64,000 nucleotides of DNA from Levilactobacillus tujiorum (GTDB lineage Bacteria > Bacillota > Bacilli > Lactobacillales > Lactobacillaceae), in contig NZ_JAAXLK010000013.1 of assembly GCF_012641185.1 (NCBI RefSeq), positions 1 through 64,000 on the forward strand, in the 5' to 3' direction. The first letter of the stretch is position 1; each line of letters starts with the position of its first letter. Positions 1 through 7,843 of this stretch are shown here, piece after piece. A model generated the notes under the pieces. The model was not told where the DNA came from and did no database searches. It worked only from the letters and a program-made list of their open reading frames with translations. Position numbers and translations under genes: made by a program.

Positions 1-102
1 ATCGCCAAGTTCGTCCAAGACCTAAACAATCGACCACGCAAGGTCTTAGGCTGGAAGTCTCCAGCAGAAGTCTTCTTTGGGCAATCGTTACACTTGATTT
101 GA
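1..102 (+). mobile_element. IS30-family transposase, C-terminal fragment
   Basis: An open frame enters the window at base 1 and stops at TGA 100-102. It reads as the end of an IS30-type transposase: the NNRPRKVLGW stretch followed by SPAEVFF is typical of the C-terminus of these DDE recombinases in lactobacilli. Only 33 residues are present, so the catalytic core lies outside the window. The sequence just after the stop (TTGACAATTCG) resembles the terminal repeat of such elements, placing the IS edge near 103-115; the exact end cannot be fixed here. Confidence 0.8.
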
Positions 103-115
103 CAATTCGTCATGC

Positions 116-146
116 AAAAAAGCCCTCATCAATCCGAGATGAGGGC
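116..146 (-). terminator. Minus-strand terminator without a visible minus-strand gene
   Basis: A perfect 9-bp stem (122-130 with 138-146) is preceded by six A residues (116-121), so it acts as a terminator when read leftwards. No minus-strand gene lies upstream of it. The 147-206 stretch contains further hairpins on the same strand: a 6-bp GCAGGC/GCCTGC stem at 192-206 and CAGTTG/CAACTG at 149-190. It may be the 3' end of a small RNA or the tail of a gene lost at the IS30 insertion. No other feature was found in 147-319 apart from the next gene's ribosome site. Confidence 0.6.
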
Positions 147-319
147 ACCAGTTGATCCATAGGTTGCATCTGGAATGTACAGAGCAACTGGGCAGGCGTG
201 GCCTGCATTACTTAGTGTACGCGACATCTTAGCGAATAGCTAGTTAAATTTGCAATTGGCGGTAAATTCTTTTCGTGGTAGGATGGGCATAACCAAATAA
301 GACGATGAGGTGAGCGGTC

Positions 320-676
320 ATGCAAAAGGTACGAACCATGCTGTATGTGGATGACGTCGAGCAGGTTGTGGATTTTTGGCAAAATAAGTTAGGGGCCCAA
401 GTCGTTGAAGTAAATGCCCTCCCCGATGATTCGGAAAATATTGTAGTCACGGTAGCGCCCAATGTTGAATTGTCATTCTTTGCGAAGTCGTTTATCCGAC
501 AGTATTCGCCGGAGGTGTTGGGGGCGACACCGTCATTGATCCTGTATAGCCGCGATTTTGAAGGCTTGCACGATCGGCTAACGACGGCTGGTAAGATTGT
601 GGAGAATAGCGGGACGCGAACATTTAATTTTCGTGATCCCGAGGGAAATTACTTTGTGATTGGTGAAGCTAAATAG
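320..676 (+). CDS. VOC (glyoxalase/bleomycin-resistance fold) family protein
   Basis: A 118-residue cytosolic protein with the single-domain vicinal-oxygen-chelate fold pattern: an N-terminal beta-alpha start (residues 5-20, LYVDDVEQVVDFW) and the conserved C-terminal FRDPEGNYF ending at about residue 114. Family members bind a metal and act as glyoxalases, dioxygenases or drug-binding proteins; the substrate cannot be read from the sequence. ATG 320 follows a GAGGTGAG ribosome site. It is monocistronic, bounded by the hairpin at 691-717. Confidence 0.85.
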   Translation: MQKVRTMLYVDDVEQVVDFWQNKLGAQVVEVNALPDDSENIVVTVAPNVELSFFAKSFIRQYSPEVLGATPSLILYSRDFEGLHDRLTTAGKIVENSGTRTFNFRDPEGNYFVIGEAK

Positions 677-690
677 TGTGGTTGAATGGG

Positions 691-717
691 GTGATGCTAC
701 TGAGGCATCACTTTTTT
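691..717 (+). terminator. Terminator of the VOC gene
   Basis: A 7-bp stem GTGATGC/GCATCAC (691-697, 705-711) is followed by six T residues. Confidence 0.85.
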
Positions 718-792
718 GTGACGGTAAAGCCTGGCATCGTGGGATTTAAGATGCGTATTTCAAATAAATGATTAGTTTTTAGTTAGTTTTGG

Positions 793-831
793 TTTACAAA
801 AGCTAAGTATGATGCTAATATAATCAGCATC
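793..831 (+). promoter_or_regulatory. Promoter with palindromic operator of the marR-ABC operon
   Basis: TATAAT at 819-824 (TAATAT at 816-821 also fits, 17 bp from TTTACA 793-798) is enclosed by a 6-bp inverted repeat GATGCT (811-816)/AGCATC (826-831). A dyad lying exactly over the -10 box, 24 bases upstream of a MarR gene, suggests autorepression by that regulator. This is inference from position. Confidence 0.55.
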
Positions 832-854
832 AAGAAAACGAGGAGGAATTGAAG

Positions 855-1397
855 ATGACCGATGCAAGTCGAGATTTATTAAAGAGTTTTGGAAAGTTGC
901 TCCAGAATCGTGCGTTTTTAATGGCGGTCGGGCGGCAAGCCGGTATGGGAGGCCATGGAAATGGTGGCCCTAGAGGTGGTAATCGCGGACAAGGAAAGTT
1001 GCTAAAGGTGTTGGCGCAGGCGCCTAATGGACTGACCAATGCCGAGATCGCTGAGATTCTAGATATCCGGCCTAGTTCAGTGAGCGCCACCATCAGTCGT
1101 TTGGTGGACGCGGGTTTTGTGGAACGGATTCCTAGCCCAACGGATAAGCGGGCTGTGATCGTCCGGTTGAGTGAAAAGGGGCGCGATTTGTTTGCCAAAT
1201 TTGATGAGCAGGTTGATACCACGGCCGATGAACTGTTTGGCGGACTGACGCCCGATGAACAGGCCCAACTTGACCAGCTGTTGACGAAACTTTCCCATCA
1301 GATTGGTGATCTGGATTGGGGAGATGTCATGGGGCGGCCAGGTTGGCCTCACCGGGGAATGGACGGCATGGGGATGCCCCACCATCCGCACTTTTAA
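855..1397 (+). CDS. MarR-family transcriptional regulator
   Basis: A 180-residue regulator. A winged helix-turn-helix occupies roughly residues 45-115, with LTNAEIAEILDIRPSSVSAT as the recognition region and DKRAVIVRLSEKG as the wing. Both ends are unusual: residues 27-45 are Gly/Arg-rich, and the last 20 residues are rich in Gly, Met, Pro and His, a possible metal- or ligand-binding tail. ATG 855 is preferred over an in-frame TTG at 849 because AGGAGG at 841-846 is then 8 bases away. It lies 28 bases upstream of an ABC exporter, a common pairing in which MarR represses the pump until an effector binds. Confidence 0.88.
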   Translation: MTDASRDLLKSFGKLLQNRAFLMAVGRQAGMGGHGNGGPRGGNRGQGKLLKVLAQAPNGLTNAEIAEILDIRPSSVSATISRLVDAGFVERIPSPTDKRAVIVRLSEKGRDLFAKFDEQVDTTADELFGGLTPDEQAQLDQLLTKLSHQIGDLDWGDVMGRPGWPHRGMDGMGMPHHPHF

Positions 1398-1425
1398 ATT
1401 TTAGAGATACCGGAGGCAAAGAGAG

Positions 1426-3195
1426 ATGGAACAAAGAATGTCAGCGCCACGGACCGCTAAGCGACGGCCAACGGGTAAGTTTGACGTTAAGGGATTTTTA
1501 CGTTTGATTCGGCGGACCAAGCCGAAATATTGGCAACTATGGGTCGGACTGTTGCTGGGACTGCTGGCAACTGGTGCGCAATTGGCCGTTCCCAAGTTGG
1601 CGCAGTCGCTCATTAATGGCTTGGGCCACGCGTTGAATCGGCCACTGTTGATCACGGTGATTGTGCTGTTCATCGTGAGTGCTTTGGTGAGTGCCGTGTC
1701 GGGCGCTCTGCTGGGATTCTTTGGTGAGAACGTGGTGGCACGTTTGCGGGAGACCCTTTGGCAAAAGCTAGTCCGGTTGCGTGTCAGTTATTTTGATAAC
1801 GTTAAGACGGGTGAGATGACGTCGCGGTTGGTGAACGACACCATGCAGATTAAAAATTTGCTGGCGAACTCGTTTCCCCAAATGGTGACGTCGCTACTAC
1901 AACTTGTGGGTGCGTTGGTCATTATGCTAATCATGGATTGGCGTATGACGGCGATTATGTTTATCGCGGTGCCCCTGGTAATGCTAGTGATGTTCCCGAT
2001 CATGCGGCAATCCAGTAAGATCGGCCATCAGCGGCAAGACGCCATGGCAACGTTGAGTGGTGAAACGGACGAAACGCTGAGTGAGATTCGATTGGTTAAG
2101 TCTTCAAATGCCGAGAACTACGAAACCCAATCGGGTAATCAACAAATTCAGAGCCTATATCGCATTGGGCTGCGTGAAGCGATCTACGACGCCATTGCGG
2201 GACCAGTGATGACGACCAGTATGTTGGCAGTCTTTGTCGGTGTGCTGGCCTATGCGGCGATCCGAGTTTCTGCTGGGACCATGAGTATGGGGACGATGTT
2301 TTCCTTCATGATGTACCTCTTCCAAATTATCGGTCCGGCGGGGACGTTGGCGCGATTCTTTACTGATTTGTCCAAGGCCAACGGCTCAACGGAACGAGTC
2401 CGCGATCTGTTGAACGAACCGGAAGAAGCGCTGACTGCTGGTGCGCCCCAATCCGTTAGTGATGAAACGTTGGCGATGAAGCACGTGGACTTTGCCTATG
2501 AGGATGAGGGGGCGCTCGTGTTACATGATGTTAACTTTGAAGCTAAACCGAATACGGTGGTTGCATTTGCCGGCCCTTCAGGTGGTGGTAAGTCCACGAT
2601 CTTTGGTTTGCTGGAGCGCTACTACCAGCCTAAAAATGGGCAGGTGACGATCGGTGAGGCTAACGTTCAGGACTTTAACTTGAGCGATTGGCGTTCCCAG
2701 ATTGGTTATGTGAGTCAGGACTCGGCCATTATGGCGGGGACGATTCGGCATAACCTGACGTATGGCTCAGATCGTGAGTATTCGGATGAAGAATTGTGGC
2801 ATGTCTTGAAGTTGGCGTCGGCGGACCAGTTTGTACGGAAGATGGCGGCAGGATTGGATACACAAGTCGGGGAGCGCGGCGTCAAAGTCAGTGGCGGCCA
2901 GCGCCAGCGTTTGGCGATTGCCCGGGCCTTTCTTCGTGATCCTAAGATTTTGTTGTTGGACGAAGCCACGGCTAGTCTGGACTCCGAATCGGAAGCAATG
3001 GTGCAACAAGCTCTGGCTGAGTTAATGAAGGGCAGGACAACGTTGATTATTGCCCACCGGTTAAGCACGATCGTTGATGCTGACAACATCTACTTCATCG
3101 AGGACGGTCATGTCAGTGGACATGGTACTCATCGGGAACTGATGACGAGTCTACCGTTGTACCACGATTATGTGAAGATTCAGTTCAAAGAATAA
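1426..3195 (+). CDS. ABC-type multidrug exporter (half-transporter, fused TMD-NBD)
   Basis: A 589-residue membrane ATPase of the LmrA/BmrA type: six predicted transmembrane segments within residues 35-330, then a nucleotide-binding domain. Walker A GPSGGGKST is at 383-391, the SGGQR signature at 489-493, Walker B ending in D512-E513, and the H-loop histidine at 544. All ATPase residues are present, so it should work as a homodimer exporting lipophilic compounds. ATG 1426 follows CGGAGG. It is co-transcribed with the MarR gene and ends at a terminator at 3204-3233. The substrate is not predictable. Confidence 0.9.
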   Translation: MEQRMSAPRTAKRRPTGKFDVKGFLRLIRRTKPKYWQLWVGLLLGLLATGAQLAVPKLAQSLINGLGHALNRPLLITVIVLFIVSALVSAVSGALLGFFGENVVARLRETLWQKLVRLRVSYFDNVKTGEMTSRLVNDTMQIKNLLANSFPQMVTSLLQLVGALVIMLIMDWRMTAIMFIAVPLVMLVMFPIMRQSSKIGHQRQDAMATLSGETDETLSEIRLVKSSNAENYETQSGNQQIQSLYRIGLREAIYDAIAGPVMTTSMLAVFVGVLAYAAIRVSAGTMSMGTMFSFMMYLFQIIGPAGTLARFFTDLSKANGSTERVRDLLNEPEEALTAGAPQSVSDETLAMKHVDFAYEDEGALVLHDVNFEAKPNTVVAFAGPSGGGKSTIFGLLERYYQPKNGQVTIGEANVQDFNLSDWRSQIGYVSQDSAIMAGTIRHNLTYGSDREYSDEELWHVLKLASADQFVRKMAAGLDTQVGERGVKVSGGQRQRLAIARAFLRDPKILLLDEATASLDSESEAMVQQALAELMKGRTTLIIAHRLSTIVDADNIYFIEDGHVSGHGTHRELMTSLPLYHDYVKIQFKE

Positions 3196-3203
3196 TTACT
3201 GGT

Positions 3204-3233
3204 GACGTTCTCCTAAATGGGGAGCGTCTTTTT
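3204..3233 (+). terminator. Terminator of the marR-ABC operon
   Basis: Imperfect stem GACGTTCTCC/GGAGCGTC (3204-3213, 3221-3228) followed by five T residues. Confidence 0.75.
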
Positions 3234-3243
3234 GAATTGTCAG

Positions 3244-3275
3244 AAAAGGGACCGAATCTAATCCGATTCGGTCCC
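3244..3275 (-). terminator. Terminator of the PAP2 phosphatase gene
   Basis: A perfect 11-bp stem (3248-3258 with 3265-3275) with AAAA at 3244-3247, giving a short U-run when read leftwards. Confidence 0.7.
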
Positions 3276-3297
3276 CAACATTATGTGGAGGAATGGT

Positions 3298-5052
3298 TTA
3301 TTTGGTGAGCTTAACAGCATGCTTCGTGTAGACGACGTGCCAGCCCTTAGGCAGACCTTGCACGTGCTTGAACTTACCAGTGTGTTTCTTGTAGGTGATT
3401 AACTTGGCACCCTTCTTTAGATGACCTTGCGTTAACTTCAGTGTTCCGTTCAGCTTAGCATTCTTCTTGATGGTCAAGTGACTGGCACGACTCAATGTCA
3501 ACTTACCGCCCTTAGCTTGTTGGAACTGACCACGAATCGTCACTTGGGTGGTGGCTAATTTCAGGTTACCTTTGGTGAGCTGAACGCTACCAGCACCCAA
3601 TCCCTTGGTGTTAGCAATTTGTAAGGTACCACCTTGTAGGGTCGTTCCGCCACTGTATTTGTTGGCGCCACTCAAGGTTAGTTGTCCGGTTCCAGCTTTG
3701 GTGAGGTGACCGGTACCGCTGATGTTGTTCTTCCAGGTATCCTTGGCGTTGAACGTTCCCTTCTTAGCGTTCATGTTAACTTTCACATTGTCCAAGAGGG
3801 CGCCGTAGCCGTTAGCAGCAGAGAAGAGGTCGAGACGACCCCAACCTTCAGCATCATCCATTCCAGGATAGCCGGATGGCATTCCCGTGGTGAAAAGAAC
3901 GGCACGACGTTGCGTGTCATTTAGGTAAGGCAAGCGTGTCTTCAAAAGAACTTCGGCCCCCTTAGGAACGCGCATGGCTTGATGAGTATCACCAGTTTGA
4001 TCGAAGCCGTAGGTCATGCGATAACGATAGTCTTGCCGGTTCTTTTCATAACTCTTAAAGTCATCTTGAGCGGTTGTGTCTTTGCTGCCTAAAAGGTCAG
4101 AAGACTGTGCAGCTTGATACCCGTTTTTGGCAATGTCTTGGTTCGCGGGATCGTTAAGGACGGCAGCTGCGATAGCGGTCCCAGTCATCCGACCACCCAT
4201 GACAGCCAGTGGTGAATGCCGGCCGGCAAGAATACGATCGTAGCCGACTTCGGAGGAGCGTGTGACTAATTCTTGAAAACGTTGTGGTAATGCGTAGGCA
4301 AAAGCGATACCGCTATCAAATGCAGCCGTAGTATGGCCACTAGGCAGGTCAAAGGAAGTTGGATTAGCGTGGGCCATGATTTCTTTGATGGCAGGTAAAG
4401 GCTTAACATCAGTGCTCAGGCGGTAAGGCCGCGGCATCGCAAGGTAATGTTTAGGTGAATTAATTCCAGAGTAAGGAGAACCTTCAGCAACGTTGACCAA
4501 TTTAACCAGAGGCCCTAACTTAGAATCTGGTGAAGCCCAGGTTGGGCTTTTTGGACTGTATTTTGCAGGAAGTGGCGTGCTGGGCATTGAAAGGTAGTTA
4601 GTTTGGGCATTAGCATTTTTGATAAAAGCAGGTGCGTAGGGACCTAAGCCAGAGATTAGGTTGTAGCGAAGATCACGGCGGTCGGAGAAGTATGATCGTT
4701 CCATTTCACTTTCAGAACGTTCTTGCGTGACCTTAGCAGCTTTGGCGAGGTTGAGATCGATCATAGCTTTGTCGACGACTTGCCCCTTGCTCCAATATTT
4801 CGTAAATCCGTTGACGACACCAATAACTGGATCGCTCGTTGGGGTCATATAAGTCATGTTATCGAGATTGTGGTGATATTCGTCAACTAAGCAACCATAA
4901 TCTGCTTGGTGTGGTTGCAGTAGTGCCGCAACATTCGTTGACTTACTCTTAGCGCTAGCCGTGGTGACATTGGTAACCATGGGTAATGTCACAGCGACCA
5001 AGGAAAGCATAGCAGCTGCCCGCTTAGTCCAAACTTGCTTTCTAATTTTCAT
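3298..5052 (-). CDS. Secreted PAP2-superfamily acid phosphatase with autotransporter-type beta repeats
   Basis: A 584-residue exported protein with a signal peptide at residues 1-34. The phosphatase domain carries the class A signature K201-x6-R208-P209, then PSGH at 237-240 and a third motif around GRHSP (277-281). In that third motif the aspartate normally four residues after the histidine (H279) is alanine (A283). Residues about 425-584 hold Gly/Thr-rich strands such as KYSGGTTLQGGTLQIA, the pattern of passenger-associated transport repeats usually seen in Gram-negative autotransporters. The protein ends in a Lys-rich tail with no LPXTG motif, so wall binding may be ionic. Monocistronic, with its own promoter at 5109-5137. 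Confidence 0.8.
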   Translation of the reverse strand: MKIRKQVWTKRAAAMLSLVAVTLPMVTNVTTASAKSKSTNVAALLQPHQADYGCLVDEYHHNLDNMTYMTPTSDPVIGVVNGFTKYWSKGQVVDKAMIDLNLAKAAKVTQERSESEMERSYFSDRRDLRYNLISGLGPYAPAFIKNANAQTNYLSMPSTPLPAKYSPKSPTWASPDSKLGPLVKLVNVAEGSPYSGINSPKHYLAMPRPYRLSTDVKPLPAIKEIMAHANPTSFDLPSGHTTAAFDSGIAFAYALPQRFQELVTRSSEVGYDRILAGRHSPLAVMGGRMTGTAIAAAVLNDPANQDIAKNGYQAAQSSDLLGSKDTTAQDDFKSYEKNRQDYRYRMTYGFDQTGDTHQAMRVPKGAEVLLKTRLPYLNDTQRRAVLFTTGMPSGYPGMDDAEGWGRLDLFSAANGYGALLDNVKVNMNAKKGTFNAKDTWKNNISGTGHLTKAGTGQLTLSGANKYSGGTTLQGGTLQIANTKGLGAGSVQLTKGNLKLATTQVTIRGQFQQAKGGKLTLSRASHLTIKKNAKLNGTLKLTQGHLKKGAKLITYKKHTGKFKHVQGLPKGWHVVYTKHAVKLTK

Positions 5053-5108
5053 GAAAAAAGCCTACCTTTCAAAGTTGAGGGTGCGTTTTCATTTTTTATT
5101 ACAAAGCT

Positions 5109-5137
5109 AGCATACCTGATCTGAATCCAATTGTCAG
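5109..5137 (-). promoter_or_regulatory. Promoter of the PAP2 phosphatase gene
   Basis: Read leftwards, CTGACA (5132-5137) lies 17 bp from TATGCT (5109-5114). The AAAGGTAGG ribosome site follows just before ATG 5052. Confidence 0.65.
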
Positions 5138-5481
5138 CGGGCTTAGGCAAAACGATACATGAACCATACTGAATTGATACATGGTGTTCTCTTTTGAGAC
5201 TAGCAACTATAAAATGTCTTGTAATAGGCCGTTTTCATAATGGTTGTAATTAAAAGAACGACTCGAATTTACGTTCGTTTTTTAATTGAAGTACTAAATT
5301 ATTTTCAAGAGTAGCATGACCATCAATCTGCCAATTCTAACTGGCTGCGGGGGGCTTGCAACATCAAATTCACAAGCTAATAGTTGTTGCACTTAAGTAA
5401 TTAGCATATTGGCGGCATCGTTTTATAATTTATATTATAATAGCAGTAGTTTAACAGAGAATTGGATGGGAGGAATTGATG
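5138..5481. other. Divergent intergenic region
   Basis: AT-rich spacer between the PAP2 gene and the aquaporin gene. The only signals found are the aquaporin promoter (TTGGCG 5409-5414 with TATTAT/TATAAT at 5433-5441) and its GGGAGGA ribosome site at 5468-5474. No gene, repeat or hairpin of note was seen in 5140-5400. Confidence 0.5.
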
Positions 5482-6132
5482 ATGCAGAAGTATACTGCAG
5501 AATTTTTGGGCACCTTCATGCTGGTGTTCCTTGGAACTGGAGCAGTCACAGTGGCTGCTGGGAGTACGTTGACAATTGGCTTAGCCTTTGGTTTGGCGAT
5601 TACAGTGTCAGCGTATGCGTTTGGTGGCATCTCCGGTGGTCACTTTAACCCAGCCGTGACGACGGCAATGCTGATTAATCGGCGGATTTCCGGCCGCGAT
5701 GCTCTTTGGTACGTAGTGGCGCAGGTTTTGGGAGCTACTGCAGCTTCAGCAATTATGAAATTATTTGTGAGCGGCCTAGGTTTAGCCACAAACCAGTTGG
5801 GCCAAACGGACTTTCCGAAGATCTCCGCGGGCTTGGCGTTTCTGGTAGAAGCGTTAGTGACCTTCTTATTCTTGCTCGTGATCTTAAATGTGACGAGTGA
5901 TCGGCACGGTAATGGTGATTTTGCCGGGATAACGATCGGGGTAACGTTGGCCTTCCTGATCATTGTCGCCTTGAACCTTACCGGTGGGTCGTTGAACCCA
6001 GCACGGTCATTCGGACCAGCCGTGTTTGCCGGTGGCAGCGCACTTTCTCACTTATGGCTTTACATTTTGGCGCCAGAAGTTGGTGCAATTCTGGCCGCGT
6101 TTGTTGGTCGGATGATGGGCAGTGAAGATTAA
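5482..6132 (+). CDS. MIP-family aquaporin (AqpZ-like)
   Basis: A six-helix channel of 216 residues with both NPA boxes: HFNPAVT near residue 58 and SLNPARSFGPA near residue 173. Serine-Phe after the second NPAR (rather than Asp-Leu-Gly-Pro-Arg as in GlpF) favours an orthodox water channel over a glycerol facilitator, although lactobacillar members often pass small polyols too. GGAGG at 5469-5473 fits ATG 5482 (8 bases) better than ATG 5479 (5 bases). A strong hairpin ends the transcript. Confidence 0.85.
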   Translation: MQKYTAEFLGTFMLVFLGTGAVTVAAGSTLTIGLAFGLAITVSAYAFGGISGGHFNPAVTTAMLINRRISGRDALWYVVAQVLGATAASAIMKLFVSGLGLATNQLGQTDFPKISAGLAFLVEALVTFLFLLVILNVTSDRHGNGDFAGITIGVTLAFLIIVALNLTGGSLNPARSFGPAVFAGGSALSHLWLYILAPEVGAILAAFVGRMMGSED

Positions 6133-6145
6133 AATTATTATGAAA

Positions 6146-6184
6146 AGCCGTCGTAAAATCATAACGATTTTACGACGGCTTTTT
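6146..6184 (+). terminator. Strong terminator after the aquaporin gene
   Basis: A perfect 15-bp stem (6146-6160 with 6166-6180) with U-runs on both sides, so it can also stop leftward transcripts such as the YdhG-like gene. Confidence 0.9.
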
Positions 6185-6211
6185 GTTTAATAGTTCAGGA
6201 TTGAGATAGGG

Positions 6212-6553
6212 TTAACCCGGCACCTCACTCAGCCGGTAGCGGACCATCTTGGTGATGAGTTCCGCGGGCAGCGGTTGGCGGTAGTCAAATTGGACGGCGC
6301 CCTTGGAGTATTTAAAGCGTCCTTCAAGTTCATCTTCAAAGTGTGCGATGGGTTTATCGGTGGGGTAAAAGCCCAGGTGATTTTTCATCGGGGCAAAGTA
6401 GACAATGTCCTTTTCTTGATGAAAAGCGGGCATGCCATAACTCAGAGTTTCCGTGGCGTCAGGGAGTAAGGGCTTGAGAATCTGGTACATCGCTTTTAGT
6501 TGGGCTTGTTGCGCTGGATCGGCTTCTTCGATATAATCAGTAATGACGGTCAT
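6212..6553 (-). CDS. DUF1801 family protein (YdhG/frataxin-like fold)
   Basis: A 113-residue protein with the family hallmarks ETLSYGMPAF (residues 35-44), YFAPMKNHLGFYP (52-64) and a C-terminal KMVRYRLSE. Relatives include Bacillus subtilis YdhG (Fra), reported as an iron chaperone, but most members are uncharacterised. The GGAGG ribosome site (minus strand) sits properly before ATG 6553. It is a single gene with the shared hairpin at 6146-6184 downstream. Confidence 0.8.
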   Translation of the reverse strand: MTVITDYIEEADPAQQAQLKAMYQILKPLLPDATETLSYGMPAFHQEKDIVYFAPMKNHLGFYPTDKPIAHFEDELEGRFKYSKGAVQFDYRQPLPAELITKMVRYRLSEVPG

Positions 6554-6643
6554 GAAAGCGCCTCCTATTTGACTCTAGTTGCTTAGCTAGATCGTACCAT
6601 AGTTGGTGGGTGATCGGGTACATAAAACGTTTTACGTATCGCA

Positions 6644-6676
6644 ATACCCGCTCGGTGAACAGCACGGAGCGGGTAT
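6644..6676 (-). terminator. Hairpin downstream of the esterase gene
   Basis: A 10-bp stem ATACCCGCTC/GAGCGGGTAT without a clear U-run; a possible weak or factor-dependent terminator of the esterase transcript. Confidence 0.45.
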
Positions 6677-6701
6677 CTCTTGGTTTAAGTCAGAAATCGA
6701 A

Positions 6702-7547
6702 TTATGCTGAGGCGCGCACTCTGGCCGGTATGGCAGTGATGAACGCGATGATTTGCTCGTAGATGGCAAGGTTGGCTGCCGTGACATCGCGGTCAAAGTC
6801 ATGTTCCCGTTGCCGGAGAGCAATTAACTTGGCGCTTGGAAGATGGTCGGCAACGTGGGTGGCAGCTGCGAACGGCACATCGGGATCGTCGGTACAGTGG
6901 ATCATTAAGGTTGGTGGCAACTGTCGGAGCTGATCGGGCGTCAGCGAATAGGCGTCGGCGTCACGCATGCTAGGCAGGAATTGACTGAGCCAGGTTCCAA
7001 ATTGACGGCCGGAAACGTACAGGGGATAACGGTCCTTCATGTCACCGGTCACTAGTGGTTGGCGCTGAATCATCGCCTGGGCATTCATGGGGAGGACTTT
7101 AGGAAAGTCCTCGTAGAAGCCGGCTGGCATATGAAATTCTGGGTAATCTAAACCAGAGTAACCATAGAGGTCAACGAGTCCATCTGCCCTAAAGCCGTCG
7201 CGCAAGAGAAGATAGCAAAGATAGGCTCCAGCCGAGCGTCCCATCAGAATGACTCGAGAAGTCAGGTAGCCTTTATCCGCCGCAACCTGTAAAGATTCCT
7301 GCAGGGTTGGTAAGATGACGTCAATTTTAACTTCTGGCGCCAATAAGTAGTCAAATGTAACGAGCTGGATGCCAGCGGCTACGAAGCGTTCGATATAATC
7401 CAATGGCAGATCATCACGATTGCCAAACTCCAGGCCGCCGCCGTGTAAGTAAAGTACGGTCGTGGTAGGGCTGGTATCAGGGGTATAGCAGGTGGCGTTG
7501 AGCGAAAGGTTTTGGTAAGTATTTAGGGGGATCTGGGTTGTCTTCAT
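6702..7547 (-). CDS. Alpha/beta-hydrolase, esterase/lipase (HGGG type)
   Basis: A 281-residue cytosolic hydrolase. It has the oxyanion HGGG at residues 35-38, the nucleophile elbow GRSAG (S105), an acid in the DDPDVPF segment (220-226) and H249 as the catalytic histidine, all in hormone-sensitive-lipase order. It should cleave short acyl or aryl esters. The AAAGGAG ribosome site is 10 bases before ATG 7547. A perfect cre operator lies 24 bases upstream, directly after a TACAAT -10 box, so the gene should be repressed by CcpA on good sugars. It diverges from the allantoin permease. Confidence 0.85.
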   Translation of the reverse strand: MKTTQIPLNTYQNLSLNATCYTPDTSPTTTVLYLHGGGLEFGNRDDLPLDYIERFVAAGIQLVTFDYLLAPEVKIDVILPTLQESLQVAADKGYLTSRVILMGRSAGAYLCYLLLRDGFRADGLVDLYGYSGLDYPEFHMPAGFYEDFPKVLPMNAQAMIQRQPLVTGDMKDRYPLYVSGRQFGTWLSQFLPSMRDADAYSLTPDQLRQLPPTLMIHCTDDPDVPFAAATHVADHLPSAKLIALRQREHDFDRDVTAANLAIYEQIIAFITAIPARVRASA

Positions 7548-7570
7548 AATGGCCGCACTCCTTTTATAAA

Positions 7571-7584
7571 TGTAATCGGTTACA
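7571..7584 (-). promoter_or_regulatory. cre (CcpA operator) of the esterase gene
   Basis: TGTAATCGGTTACA fits the Gram-positive cre consensus TGWAANCGNTNWCA at every position. On the minus strand it immediately follows a TACAAT -10 box, a place where CcpA binding blocks initiation. Confidence 0.8.
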
Positions 7585-7631
7585 TTGTACCAAATATTCA
7601 GGCGTCAAAGTGACAAATGAAAATGTTTTTC

Positions 7632-7676
7632 TAGTCATTTTGAACAATGCTCGCCAAAAAGAAACCGCTTACAATG
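7632..7676 (+). promoter_or_regulatory. pucI promoter: dyad element, cre and -10 box
   Basis: TACAAT (7671-7676) is overlapped by AGAAACCGCTTACA (7661-7674), a cre with one mismatch. No -35 box is recognisable. Instead, exactly 12 bp upstream of the cre lies the 17-bp element at 7632-7648, matching 14 of 17 positions of the palindrome found at the same distance in front of allC (11312-11328). The arrangement suggests an activator, probably PucR, binding where the -35 should be, with CcpA repression on top. Confidence 0.65.
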
Positions 7677-7683
7677 GGTGGTG

Positions 7684-7843
7684 ATAAATAGTTAACGTCC
7701 AATGGGCAGACGGTGGTGTCTGCAACTGATCAGTCTCCTTACCCGTTCGCGCGAACAATTACTTTTGAGGACTTGAGGCTTAGCCGTTTATCGAGACTAT
7801 TCTGCAACGAAGGTGGTTATTACATTCGTAAGGGGTTTTGAAG
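7684..7843 (+). other. Long structured 5' leader of pucI-allB
   Basis: About 160 bases of untranslated leader hold a GCAGAC/GTCTGC hairpin (7706-7723) and a perfect GTTCGCGCGAAC palindrome (7745-7756). No known riboswitch consensus was recognised and there is no intrinsic terminator, so any control would act on translation or RNA stability. Confidence 0.35.
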
